Positions 17,534 to 24,670 of a DNA stretch of 64,000 bases are shown piece by piece. The translations under genes were made by a program, and so were the position numbers. The stretch's first letter is position 1. Every line of letters starts with the position of its first letter. Location: NCBI RefSeq assembly GCF_002211105.1, contig NZ_JPUA01000034.1, positions 132,682 to 196,681 of the forward strand, read 5' to 3'. The stretch is from Halomonas campaniensis (GTDB lineage Bacteria; Pseudomonadota; Gammaproteobacteria; Pseudomonadales; Halomonadaceae). The notes below the pieces were generated by a model. It was not told the origin of the DNA. It made no database searches and saw only the letters and a list, made by a program, of their open reading frames with translations.

Positions 17534-17562
17534 TTGTTGCTTGGTGCGCAACATGCTATATT
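17534..17562 (+). promoter_or_regulatory. Promoter of higBA with overlapping dyad
   Basis: TTGTTG (17534-17539) and TATATT (17557-17562) are spaced by 17 bp, a good sigma70 promoter, 6 bp before the toxin ATG. The dyad GTTGC N7 GCAAC (17536-17552) overlaps the -35 and spacer, a natural site for repression by HigA. The very short leader would leave almost no room for a ribosome-binding site. Confidence 0.55.
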
Positions 17563-17568
17563 TTCTTC

Positions 17569-17847
17569 ATGATTAAATCATTCCGTCACAAAGGACTGAA
17601 GCGGTTCTACGTTAGTGGCAGCACCGCTGGCATACAGGCGGATCATGCCAAGAAGCTGCGTATGCAGCTTGCTGCTCTGGATACAGCTATTTCAGTAGAA
17701 GATATGGATATCCCAGGTTTTCGGCTCCACCCGTTGAAAGGGAAAGACAAGGGGCGATGGTCGATTTGGATCAACGGAAATTGGCGCATGACGTTCGAAT
17801 TTCGGGACGGCAACGCCTACATTCTTGATTATGAGGATTATCACTGA
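17569..17847 (+). CDS. higB: HigB-type toxin (plasmid maintenance killer family)
   Basis: RelE-superfamily toxin of 92 residues, the usual length. It opens [13 protein letters not shown], has a central [22 protein letters not shown] block, and ends with [11 protein letters not shown]-like text ([11 protein letters not shown]), as in the HigB killer-protein family, which cleaves translated mRNA. The stop codon overlaps the antitoxin ATG (TGATG), giving tight coupling. It is preceded by its own promoter and located in the segment bounded by the two rnz copies, so it may stabilise that segment. Confidence 0.9.
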   Translation: MIKSFRHKGLKRFYVSGSTAGIQADHAKKLRMQLAALDTAISVEDMDIPGFRLHPLKGKDKGRWSIWINGNWRMTFEFRDGNAYILDYEDYH

Positions 17848-18140
17848 TGACGATGCATAATCCGCCGCATCCAGGCGAGTTTATTCGGGAAGTTTACTTG
17901 GAACCCTTTGGTATTAGTTCCCGTCAGCTTGCGTCCAGTTTGGGGGTTTCACCTTCCACGCTGTCGCGGTTGCTCAAGGGGGATAGCGGCATTAGCCCCG
18001 AAATGTCTTTGCGTCTATCCAAAGTGCTTGGGCGTACCCCAGAAAGCTGGCTGGCGATGCAGGATATGTATGATCTATGGATGGCTCGCAGCACAATTAA
18101 TTTGGACGACCTTCACCCATTGGATTTTGAAGCCGCTTAA
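17847..18140 (+). CDS. higA: HigA-type XRE antitoxin
   Basis: Antitoxin of 97 residues of the VapI/HigA family. It opens [20 protein letters not shown] and has a helix-turn-helix (about 25-60: [20 protein letters not shown]) and a typical end ([11 protein letters not shown]). It binds HigB and represses the common promoter. Its gene starts within the toxin stop codon. The intact rnz gene starts 119 bp downstream in the same direction. Confidence 0.92.
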   Translation: MTMHNPPHPGEFIREVYLEPFGISSRQLASSLGVSPSTLSRLLKGDSGISPEMSLRLSKVLGRTPESWLAMQDMYDLWMARSTINLDDLHPLDFEAA

Positions 18141-18259
18141 CGGTAGCTATCGTTGCTTCTGATCCTCCTGTCGAAAAAAGTCCGAGAAACCGAACTTATT
18201 GGAAGTCTATATGCCTGCAACCCAGGTTTGGGGTTCTAAAAAGAGAGCATGGAAGCGAT

Positions 18260-19222
18260 ATGAACCTACTATTTCTCGGCACCTCCGCCGGCGTACCCAC
18301 CAAAACAAGAAACGTCTCCGGAGTCGCTTTGCGTGAAAGCAAAGGGAAGGGCTGGTACCTGATCGATTGCGGTGAGGGCACCCAACATCAGGTCTTGCAT
18401 ACGAAGCTGTCGTTCCATTCATTGAAAGCCATCTTGATTACCCACGTGCACGGCGACCACTGCTATGGGCTGCCGGGCATACTGGCGAGTGCGGGAATGG
18501 GTGGCCGGAAAGCACCGCTGACCATTGTGGCGCCCGCAGGCATCAAGGCATGGTTGGAGGCCACCTGTGAGGCCACGCAGCTATGCTTACCCTTCACTTT
18601 GGAGTTTATCGACTCAGACGAGCTGCCCAGCGTTGAGTTTGGGAGCATTGCGGTTACCACCTGCAGGCTTTCACACCGGGCGCCATCCTATGCTTATGGA
18701 TTTACGGAGAAAAAGGTCGATGCTGCCTTGGACGTGGATAAGCTAGCGCAAAAGGGGATTCCGAGAGGGCTGTTGTGGGGGCAGTTGAAGCAAGGGTTTG
18801 ACGTTGAGTTTGAGGGTGAGCAGTTAAAAAGCCATGACTTCTTAATCTTCAAACACAAGCCGAGAAAAGTGGTGATCGCTGGGGACAATGACCAGCCTGA
18901 CTTGTTGATGGATGCGTGCACGGGAGCGCAGGTGCTAGTGCATGAAGCCACCTACACCGAAGAGATGGCCCAGAAGGCCGGTGATGTCGGGCATAGCTAC
19001 GCTAAGCTTGTCGCCGCGTTTGCCGAAACCGTACAACTGCCCAATCTGGTGCTGACCCACTTCAGCCCCCGTTACCAGCTCAACCCCAATGCGTCGCCCT
19101 CTATTGAGGAGATTCGCAAAGAAGCCCAGAGCGCCTACTCGGGCTCGCTTTATTTAGCGAAGGATTTTGCCGAATACACCCTGGATAAAGCGGGTCACTT
19201 TTCTGAACTGGCGGGCGAATAA
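18260..19222 (+). CDS. rnz: Ribonuclease Z (tRNase Z/RNase BN family metallo-beta-lactamase)
   Basis: Intact short-form tRNase Z of 320 residues that processes tRNA 3' ends in the cytoplasm. It opens [16 protein letters not shown] and has the GEGTQHQ motif, the zinc motif THVHGDHC (H62, H64, D66, H67), further ligands in CRLSHRAPS, AGDNDQPD and LTHFSPRY, and a family C-terminus. The whole neighbourhood consists of partial copies of this gene: a 5' copy at 16327 and a decayed 3' piece at 21670. The intact copy follows HigBA and is probably the functional one. Confidence 0.92.
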   Translation: MNLLFLGTSAGVPTKTRNVSGVALRESKGKGWYLIDCGEGTQHQVLHTKLSFHSLKAILITHVHGDHCYGLPGILASAGMGGRKAPLTIVAPAGIKAWLEATCEATQLCLPFTLEFIDSDELPSVEFGSIAVTTCRLSHRAPSYAYGFTEKKVDAALDVDKLAQKGIPRGLLWGQLKQGFDVEFEGEQLKSHDFLIFKHKPRKVVIAGDNDQPDLLMDACTGAQVLVHEATYTEEMAQKAGDVGHSYAKLVAAFAETVQLPNLVLTHFSPRYQLNPNASPSIEEIRKEAQSAYSGSLYLAKDFAEYTLDKAGHFSELAGE

Positions 19223-19276
19223 CCGATTTCATCCCACCGCTCCTTGAGTGCTTGCTACGTAGGTCATTCGCGCAGA

Positions 19277-19693
19277 TCAGTCACGACAATAGCCTTCACC
19301 TGTTTTAACTACCAGGCAGTCTTCCTTTTCCAATAGCCACTTCATGCCGGTGGCTTCACCGTCGCCTGCACGAAGCAGCTGGGAGCCGTCCCCGCGGTTG
19401 AAGCTAATGCCCTCGGCGGTGGCCTGCCCTTCGAAGGTGCCGATTTGGTCGGCATCCAGGCCGTAGCGCATGTGAAGGAGATAATGGCCCGGGCCTGCAA
19501 AATCGTCCTTACTGATTTCCAGGAATAACCCTTCAACGCCTGTCCATCGGCCGACCCATTGATCGGTCACTTGGTGGGTCTGGTTTTGCTCGGTTGCAGT
19601 ATCTGAAGCGGGCGCGTTTGATGCGGTGGTGTTGCTGTTGCTACACCCGCTTATCAGCATCGTAGCGATTAGCGCTAATAATGCTTTTTTCAT
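19277..19693 (-). CDS. Small lipoprotein of unknown function
   Basis: Protein of 138 residues. A KK-led signal peptide ends in the lipobox LISGC (Cys at about 16), then a Ser/Thr/Ala/Asn-rich linker leads to a compact domain starting QWVGRWTGVEGLFLEISKDD and ending in a cysteine-containing tail. It is anchored in the membrane on the periplasmic side. The ATG at 19693 is chosen because AAGGAG lies 6 bases upstream and the signal peptide then starts properly; a longer reading to 19750 is unlikely. The WxGxWxG pattern resembles small lipocalin-like domains, but function is unknown. Confidence 0.75.
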   Translation of the reverse strand: MKKALLALIATMLISGCSNSNTTASNAPASDTATEQNQTHQVTDQWVGRWTGVEGLFLEISKDDFAGPGHYLLHMRYGLDADQIGTFEGQATAEGISFNRGDGSQLLRAGDGEATGMKWLLEKEDCLVVKTGEGYCRD

Positions 19694-19961
19694 AGCTGGC
19701 TCCTTATCATTACTGGGTGTTGCGCAGTATAGGACGAAATGTACTTTCATCAGTTTGAACGTATTTTGGTATATGTCGATGGGCTATGTACTGCTGAGGT
19801 GTTTTAAAAAGTTACACACCGGCTTGCTGATTATGAACAGGGGTACGCCCGGTGGTTGCTTCAAACACTGCTGAATTTATTTTTGTTCGTGAGGGAATCA
19901 ATGGGGTAGAGTTAAATTAATTTATGAAATCACTGTTAACTAGATATCTTCAGGATTTCCC

Positions 19962-20540
19962 ATGTCTTCAGACCCCTGGCTTCAACGCTGGTTACCTCTT
20001 ATCACTGATCGAGCTGACTGCGGGCCAGTCCTAGAGCTTGGCTGTGGTGCTGGTGAAGATAGCGCAATCCTTGTTGGAGCTGGCGTCGACCTTGTCGCAC
20101 TCGACTTATCTGAAGAGTCCGTAACAACAGCTAGAGACCGCATACCCAATGCGAGATTTTTTGTTCAAGACCTACGCGATCCTTTCCCGCTTGAGAGTGA
20201 AAAAGCCAGCGTGGTTGTTGCGAGCCTATCGTTGCACTATTTCCCTTGGGCTGAGACGCTGCGTCTTGTCACTCGTATACGTGACACCCTGAACGATAGC
20301 GGTATTTTCCTTTGTCGGTTGAACTCGACAAACGATCATAACTTCGGCGCCTCGGGACACCCCTTAATCGATAAAAACTACTACTCCGTTCATGGCGAGC
20401 CCAAGCGTTTTTTTGATCGAAGTTCCATCGAGCACCTTTTCCAAAGCGGCTGGAATATGCTCAGTTTAGAAGAAATGATCACGCACAAGTACGCTATGCC
20501 AAAATCGATATGGGAAGCTATTCTAGTCAAAGACGTCTAA
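19962..20540 (+). CDS. Class I SAM-dependent methyltransferase
   Basis: Protein of 192 residues. Motif I is VLELGCGAGEDS (about 24-35), the acidic end of strand 2 is VALDLS, and a later ARFFVQDLRDPFP segment and SLSLHYFPW match the methyltransferase fold used by small-molecule methyltransferases of the Methyltransf_11/25 type. The substrate cannot be deduced; no partner gene is adjacent. It stands alone between a lipoprotein and an FMN reductase in the rnz-flanked region. Confidence 0.8.
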   Translation: MSSDPWLQRWLPLITDRADCGPVLELGCGAGEDSAILVGAGVDLVALDLSEESVTTARDRIPNARFFVQDLRDPFPLESEKASVVVASLSLHYFPWAETLRLVTRIRDTLNDSGIFLCRLNSTNDHNFGASGHPLIDKNYYSVHGEPKRFFDRSSIEHLFQSGWNMLSLEEMITHKYAMPKSIWEAILVKDV

Positions 20541-20669
20541 CGAGTTAAACGGGCTACTGCTTTTGATACTTCGGCAGCGAGCTGGCTGAATCAGCCGTTC
20601 CAATATGCGCTTTGGTATGCTGACCAATATCGCGAAGCGCTCAACGTGAAGAAGCTTGTTGCGGCCTGA
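20541..20669 (+). pseudogene. Possible C-terminal gene remnant
   Basis: Right after the methyltransferase stop, the same frame stays open for 42 codons, reading RVKRATAFDTSAASWLN and ending in KKLVAA. The text looks protein-like (W, Y, Q and aromatic spacing) but has no start codon or ribosome-binding site. It may be the tail of a lost gene or a read-through extension. It is not assigned to a family. Confidence 0.25.
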
Positions 20670-20806
20670 AATAGCACATAGCTAGGTCATTCTCCAGGTT
20701 CTATATCCTTCGAGTTGCAGCGTTTTGCCACTAGTGATGGCAGGCGTTATAAGCTTCTATAGCGCCTGCGATTGCAGACTGCAGACGGTTTCTCAAAATA
20801 GGAAAC

Positions 20807-21328
20807 TTAAATATTACTTAATATTCCAAGTAGGTCTCGGTTAAACTGCTGGTTAGTGACAACACCCTGCTCTAAGTCAAAATTGTCAAAAAAGCTGGGT
20901 AAGGAAAGCGCGCCTATAACGGTTGCTGCAAAATAGGGCGCTGACGCTTGTGCGGAAGCTAAGACACTTTGTGCCCCACTTTGGCCAGGGGAGGTAGAGA
21001 GCATAAGAACGGGTTTGTTTTGAAATACTTTCATATCTATTCGTGATGTCCAGTCAAATAGATTTTTATAGGCTGACGTATAGGATCCGTTGTGTTCCGC
21101 GAATGACATGACAATGACATCTGCCTCACCGATAGCGTTGTAAAAAGCGTGCGCCAATGCAGGGATGCCAGACTCTTTTTCTCTCTCTTCGCTAAATATT
21201 GGCATTTCAAAGTCGTTAAGGTCGATTAACGAAATATCTGCGTTGTTGATCTGTTGTGCTGCATAAAGCGCCAGCTTTTTGTTAATGGAGTTATTGCTGT
21301 TGCTAGCGCCGAAGGCAAGTACTTTCAT
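20807..21328 (-). CDS. NADPH-dependent FMN reductase-family protein
   Basis: Flavodoxin-like protein of 173 residues. LAFGASNSNNSINKKLALYAA is the N-terminal phosphate-binding loop of the FMN_red family. SFAEHNGSYTSAYKNLFDW is the second FMN-contact segment, and LMLSTSPGQSGAQSVLASA the third. Such enzymes reduce flavins, quinones or chromate with NAD(P)H. It is monocistronic and on the minus strand, with no partner visible. Confidence 0.85.
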   Translation of the reverse strand: MKVLAFGASNSNNSINKKLALYAAQQINNADISLIDLNDFEMPIFSEEREKESGIPALAHAFYNAIGEADVIVMSFAEHNGSYTSAYKNLFDWTSRIDMKVFQNKPVLMLSTSPGQSGAQSVLASAQASAPYFAATVIGALSLPSFFDNFDLEQGVVTNQQFNRDLLGILSNI

Positions 21329-21669
21329 TTTAAAATCCTCTGGGTTTATTTTTTCAAGGGCGTTGGTTTGGTTTTTAGCTACACGTTTTTAATAAAAGTG
21401 TTATCTGAAGCTATAAGCTTGAGTTGGCTTTGACGTAGGGCTATTCTGAAACCTCAACTTAGGTTGAGGTCAAGAGGGGGGTGAAAAATAAACTGATAGG
21501 CATTTTATTTGAGCTTGAAGAGCTTCCGAATCGTACCCGTGTCACTCTTGTTGATTGGGACAAATTGGGCTCTAGGTGGCGAGGCGAGCTAAACAGGAAG
21601 ATAACGCAGTTAATTGAACTGAGAGGTATGATGACAGACTGCATCGTGTGTGGTTGCCTTTCTCTTGAT

Positions 21670-21750
21670 CGCCGCGTTTGCCGAATCAACAGAGCTGCCC
21701 ACCTGGTGCTGACGAACTTTAGTCCTCGTTATCAGTTCAGCCCCCAGCGT
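21670..21750 (+). pseudogene. Decayed 3' fragment of a second ribonuclease Z gene
   Basis: About 80 bp align with codons of the rnz 3' region (AAFAETVQLP then LVLTHFSPRYQ). In one frame it reads AAFAE then ELP; after a one-base loss, the next frame reads HLVLTNFSPRYQF. Many differences from the intact rnz are at third positions, so this came from a diverged allele, not a fresh duplication. The 93-codon open frame that covers it (21481-21762, GTG start) is not considered a gene. Confidence 0.75.
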
Positions 21751-21924
21751 TGTACCCAGTAAGATGCTAAACCGTGTGTAAGAGGCTTTTGCTTTCCAAC
21801 GCCGTCAATGGGTTGGAAAAAGTGCACAACCGACTGGGCGGATTGCGTTTAGGTGTTGCTTGATAAAATCCAAGGCTTAGCGCAGTTTGTGCGCTGATGA
21901 CCGAACCCAAGGAGGAGATCCATC

Positions 21925-22578
21925 ATGCAGAAGGTAAGAATTGATCTAGTATCCGATGTCGCCTGCCCGTGGTGCGCGATCGGCTATCGGCGCTTGGAGC
22001 AAGCGCTAGAAATCCTTAAGGGCGAGATCGACGTTGAGCTCTTCTGGCAGCCCTTTGAACTCAACCCGGATATGCTGCCCGAGGGCGAGCCGATTTTAGA
22101 GCACTTGTGCCGCAAGTACGGTAAGGATGCTGCCAGCATGGCGCAGTCCCAGCGCGAGATTATGGCGGTGGCCGAAGAGCTTGGCTTAAATTTTCGTGGC
22201 GCCCAGGAGCGTCGAGCGAACAATACCTTCGCTGCCCACCGCGTGCTGGCGTGGGCCGCCACGCAAAATCTAGAGACGCCCCTGCAGTTAGCACTTTTCG
22301 ATGCCTACTTCGGTGAGGCGAAAAACCCTTCAGACCCAGAGGTTCTGCGGGAGAAGGCCATTGAGGTCGGGCTTGACGGTGATATTGCCGAGGCCATCGC
22401 CCGGTCTGATCAGTACGCAGACGAAGTACGCGCGGCAGAGCAGCATTTCATGGAAGCGGGTGTAAGCGCCGTGCCGGGATTCATTCTGGATGGACGTTAC
22501 CTGATTCCTGGTGCCCAGCCAGCTGACGTGCTTGTCGATGCGCTTCGCCAGGTGGCCGAAGAGAACGCCAACCGATAA
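21925..22578 (+). CDS. DsbA-family oxidoreductase, FrnE-like
   Basis: Cytoplasmic protein (no signal peptide) of 217 residues with the thioredoxin-fold motif CPWC at 14-17 in the context VSDVACPWCAIGYRRLE, which is typical of FrnE/DsbA-like oxidoreductases. The central helical insertion contains NTFAAHRVLAWA, and GVSAVPGFILDGRYLIPGAQ is the cis-proline region. Family members act in disulfide chemistry and oxidative stress tolerance or as glutathione-linked isomerases. AGGAGG lies 7-8 bases before the ATG. It probably marks the right end of the rnz-disturbed segment. Confidence 0.88.
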   Translation: MQKVRIDLVSDVACPWCAIGYRRLEQALEILKGEIDVELFWQPFELNPDMLPEGEPILEHLCRKYGKDAASMAQSQREIMAVAEELGLNFRGAQERRANNTFAAHRVLAWAATQNLETPLQLALFDAYFGEAKNPSDPEVLREKAIEVGLDGDIAEAIARSDQYADEVRAAEQHFMEAGVSAVPGFILDGRYLIPGAQPADVLVDALRQVAEENANR

Positions 22579-22593
22579 TGTTTTAGAGGCTCT

Positions 22594-22660
22594 GGCCTGA
22601 GATGAGGATAGCTATCGTTGTCGCTGCTAAGCGAGCATGGACGCAATAATTTTGAACCTT
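22594..22660 (+). other. Short remnant resembling the sequence upstream of rnz
   Basis: Two blocks occur here in the same order as in front of the intact rnz: TAGCTATCGTTG (also near 18143) and GAGCATGGACGC, followed by TGAACCT (compare GAGCATGGAAGC then ATGAACCT at 18246-18267). The match ends within the first codons of rnz, exactly where the ccdB stop codon begins. It looks like another recombination scar at the rnz start boundary. Confidence 0.4.
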
Positions 22661-22979
22661 AAATCCCAGTAACGGCGAGATTAAGCGCACCTACAATCGG
22701 GCCCCTAAAATGTGAAAGGGTACCGACGGGGGTTTTGAGGTGTTTCTCTGGTACGGATGAGACCTGCGGTGTCAGTAACAACAGCTCCTGACCGTTGAAC
22801 GTTATTTCCGGCGTGAGGCCTTGCATGGCGTTGCCACTAAAAGCCGCCCGATTACCCAGTGGGATCACAATGCGGGTTGCCAGATCCGTGAGGAGGCTAC
22901 TTTGGATATCCACCAGGTAGGGGGAGTGCGCCCTGCTGGTCTTGCTGGGGTTAGGGTAAACATCGAACTGAGCCGTCAA
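22659..22979 (-). CDS. ccdB: CcdB-family toxin
   Basis: Protein of 106 residues with the CcdB pattern: opening QFDVYPNP, YLVDIQSSLL, RIVIPL, a central LTPEITFNGQELLLLTPQ strand pair, and the C-terminal hydrophobic end NLAVTGI that in CcdB carries residues for DNA gyrase poisoning. It overlaps ccdA by 4 bp as second gene. Gyrase is the family target; it is not demonstrated for this copy, whose last residue is I as in F-plasmid CcdB. Confidence 0.9.
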   Translation of the reverse strand: MTAQFDVYPNPSKTSRAHSPYLVDIQSSLLTDLATRIVIPLGNRAAFSGNAMQGLTPEITFNGQELLLLTPQVSSVPEKHLKTPVGTLSHFRGPIVGALNLAVTGI

Positions 22980-23221
22980 AACTCCCGAAATTCGTCACCG
23001 AAGCAGCCATGCTGCTCGACAAATTCGTTGTAGCTTGTGATTGCAGCTCGGTTTTCTTCAACCCACTGGGAAGCCTCGCATTTTGCCAACTCTTCTCTCA
23101 ATGCGCGTTCTAGTGTGGCCGAGAGGTTAATGTTCAACGCGCGAGATTTTTGAAGCAAGTCGCTGTTAACTGACAAATTTTCGGCCTTTTTCGGTGCTGC
23201 GGTGTTAAATAGCGCGGCCAT
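22976..23221 (-). CDS. ccdA: CcdA-family antitoxin
   Basis: Protein of 81 residues. An N-terminal ribbon-helix-helix (ENLSVNSDLLQKSRALNINL) is followed by a C-terminal toxin-binding tail (WVEENRAAITSYNEFVEQHG) matching CcdA. It precedes ccdB, as in the classical ccdAB operon, and should repress the operon from the dyad at 23262-23279. Confidence 0.9.
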   Translation of the reverse strand: MAALFNTAAPKKAENLSVNSDLLQKSRALNINLSATLERALREELAKCEASQWVEENRAAITSYNEFVEQHGCFGDEFREF

Positions 23222-23261
23222 TGCAGCCCCCTGTGCCTGTCATAAGCATAGAAATAGGATA

Positions 23262-23279
23262 TGCGCACGGTAGTGCGCA
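23262..23279 (-). promoter_or_regulatory. Candidate ccdAB operator
   Basis: TGCGCAC (23262-23268) and GTGCGCA (23273-23279) form a perfect 7-bp inverted repeat with a 4-base spacer, about 40 bp upstream of the ccdA start. Position and symmetry fit binding by the ribbon-helix-helix antitoxin; no promoter boxes are called with confidence. Confidence 0.4.
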
Positions 23280-23320
23280 CTCAAGCGGTTAACACCATAA
23301 ATATTGTCAGCTGCACTTGG

Positions 23321-23348
23321 GCGCTGGCTTTAACCAAAAAGCCAGCGC
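23321..23348 (-). terminator. Hairpin after the MetX-like gene
   Basis: GCGCTGGCTT (23321-23330) pairs perfectly with AAGCCAGCGC (23339-23348) around an 8-base loop, 8 bp past the stop of the hydrolase gene. There is no T-tract after the stem, so termination is likely but not certain. Confidence 0.45.
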
Positions 23349-23356
23349 TCACTCAG

Positions 23357-24541
23357 TTAGCGCAAAAACGCCCGCAGCGTATCGCTCGCTTGCTCGATGG
23401 AAACAACGCCATCCAAGTGGCCGCGATTACCTTCCAGGGTTTCAAGCGTCACGTCGGTGCCGTCTGCTTCAATCAGCTCGGCGGTACGGCGCACGCCTTG
23501 GGGGGCGAAGACGAGATCGTTTTCGCTATACAGCATTAGCGTTGGTGCTTCGATAGCGGCAAGTCCTTCCTCTAACGATTCGCCGTGGCCCGCCATAAAG
23601 GTTTGGTTGGCGCGCACCAGGTAGAGCAGGTGGTTGGCGTCAGAAGTGGCAGCGCGTGCGGCAGCAATGTCATCCAGCGTTTTCTCGATGGCGTAGCGGG
23701 CGTTGATATCCTCAGCCGGGTCGCGTTCTTCATCGGCCCAATCGCGGTTGAAGGTTTCGTTGGCCCACTGCCAGTGGTTGGCGTTGAGTGTCACCAGCTT
23801 CAGCGCCTCTTTTAGCCCGTCGGTGGGCGGCTCGCCGTCGTAGTAGTTACCCTCGTTCCAGTTGGCATCCAGCCGAATCGGCGCGCCCCAGGCGCTTAGC
23901 GTTGCCAGCAGCCAGGGGTCGGCAACGCCGCCGCCAATCACTGAGATTAGCCGTTCGACACGGTCAGGGTAGGCGCTGGCCCATTCGATGGCCTGCAGTG
24001 CGCCCATTGAGGCACCCATCACCGCATGCAGCGATTCAATGCCTTGGCTTTCCAGTAGCTCGCGCTGCACCTCGACAAAGTCACGAATGGTCACCACCGG
24101 GAAAGCCATCCCCCAGGGCTCGCCGGTATCGGGGTTGATGGAAGCGGGCCCGGTGGTGATGACGTTGGGGTCGTTAGCACCGAGGTTCACCAAGGTGTCC
24201 GAAGAGATAATGTAGTACTCATCGGTATCCAGCGGCTTGCCGGGGCCAATGATCGCATCCCAGTAGCCGGTGGGTTCGCCATCTTCCTCATAGCGACCTG
24301 CCGCATGGCTGGTGCCGGAGAAAAAATGGGTGATCAGAATTACGTTGTCGCGGGCGTCGTTAAGTTCGCCGTACGCTTCCCAGCCTACCGTGACGTTGGG
24401 AATGGTCTCGCCGCCCTGGGTAGTGAAGCTGTCCATTTCGAAGGTTTGTTTTTCGACGATGCCGTCCCAGGCCCAGAGCGGGGAGGCTATCAGCAGGCCA
24501 AGGCCTGCGATTATACAAGAGTGACGTTGTATGCGTCGCAT
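23357..24541 (-). CDS. Secreted MetX-like alpha/beta hydrolase
   Basis: Protein of 394 residues with the homoserine O-acyltransferase fold: VGWEAYGELN, ILITHFFSGTSHAAG, a GASMGA nucleophile elbow with S178, an acid in YSENDLVF and a histidine in RGHLDGV. Unlike biosynthetic MetX, it starts with a basic, hydrophobic signal peptide (about residues 1-25, ending LWAWDG). It is therefore likely periplasmic, and a biosynthetic role in methionine synthesis is unlikely. The oxyanion segment reads FFSGTSHA. The true substrate is unknown; hydrolysis of an ester or amide outside the cytoplasm is an inference. Confidence 0.8.
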   Translation of the reverse strand: MRRIQRHSCIIAGLGLLIASPLWAWDGIVEKQTFEMDSFTTQGGETIPNVTVGWEAYGELNDARDNVILITHFFSGTSHAAGRYEEDGEPTGYWDAIIGPGKPLDTDEYYIISSDTLVNLGANDPNVITTGPASINPDTGEPWGMAFPVVTIRDFVEVQRELLESQGIESLHAVMGASMGALQAIEWASAYPDRVERLISVIGGGVADPWLLATLSAWGAPIRLDANWNEGNYYDGEPPTDGLKEALKLVTLNANHWQWANETFNRDWADEERDPAEDINARYAIEKTLDDIAAARAATSDANHLLYLVRANQTFMAGHGESLEEGLAAIEAPTLMLYSENDLVFAPQGVRRTAELIEADGTDVTLETLEGNRGHLDGVVSIEQASDTLRAFLR

Positions 24542-24630
24542 GAGGCGTCCTTTACTGAAGAATTGTCATTGTTCTTGGCCGCCAGAGGCGGCCCTTATTC
24601 AGCATAGTCAGGTCTGGCGCTCTTTATACA

Positions 24631-24658
24631 AAACAGCCCACTGATGAGTGGGCTGTTT
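24631..24658 (-). terminator. Intrinsic terminator of the chemoreceptor gene
   Basis: AAACAGCCCACT (24631-24642) pairs with AGTGGGCTGTTT (24647-24658) around GATG. On the minus strand the stem follows the chemoreceptor stop and ends in a short T run, a standard intrinsic terminator. It may work in both directions. Confidence 0.8.
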
Positions 24659-24670
24659 AAAGAGGGGGGG

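Noticed and set aside
21481-21762. 93-codon open frame as a gene
   Set aside because: Its second half is a frameshifted rnz fragment and its start is a GTG without support; called as pseudogene fragment only.
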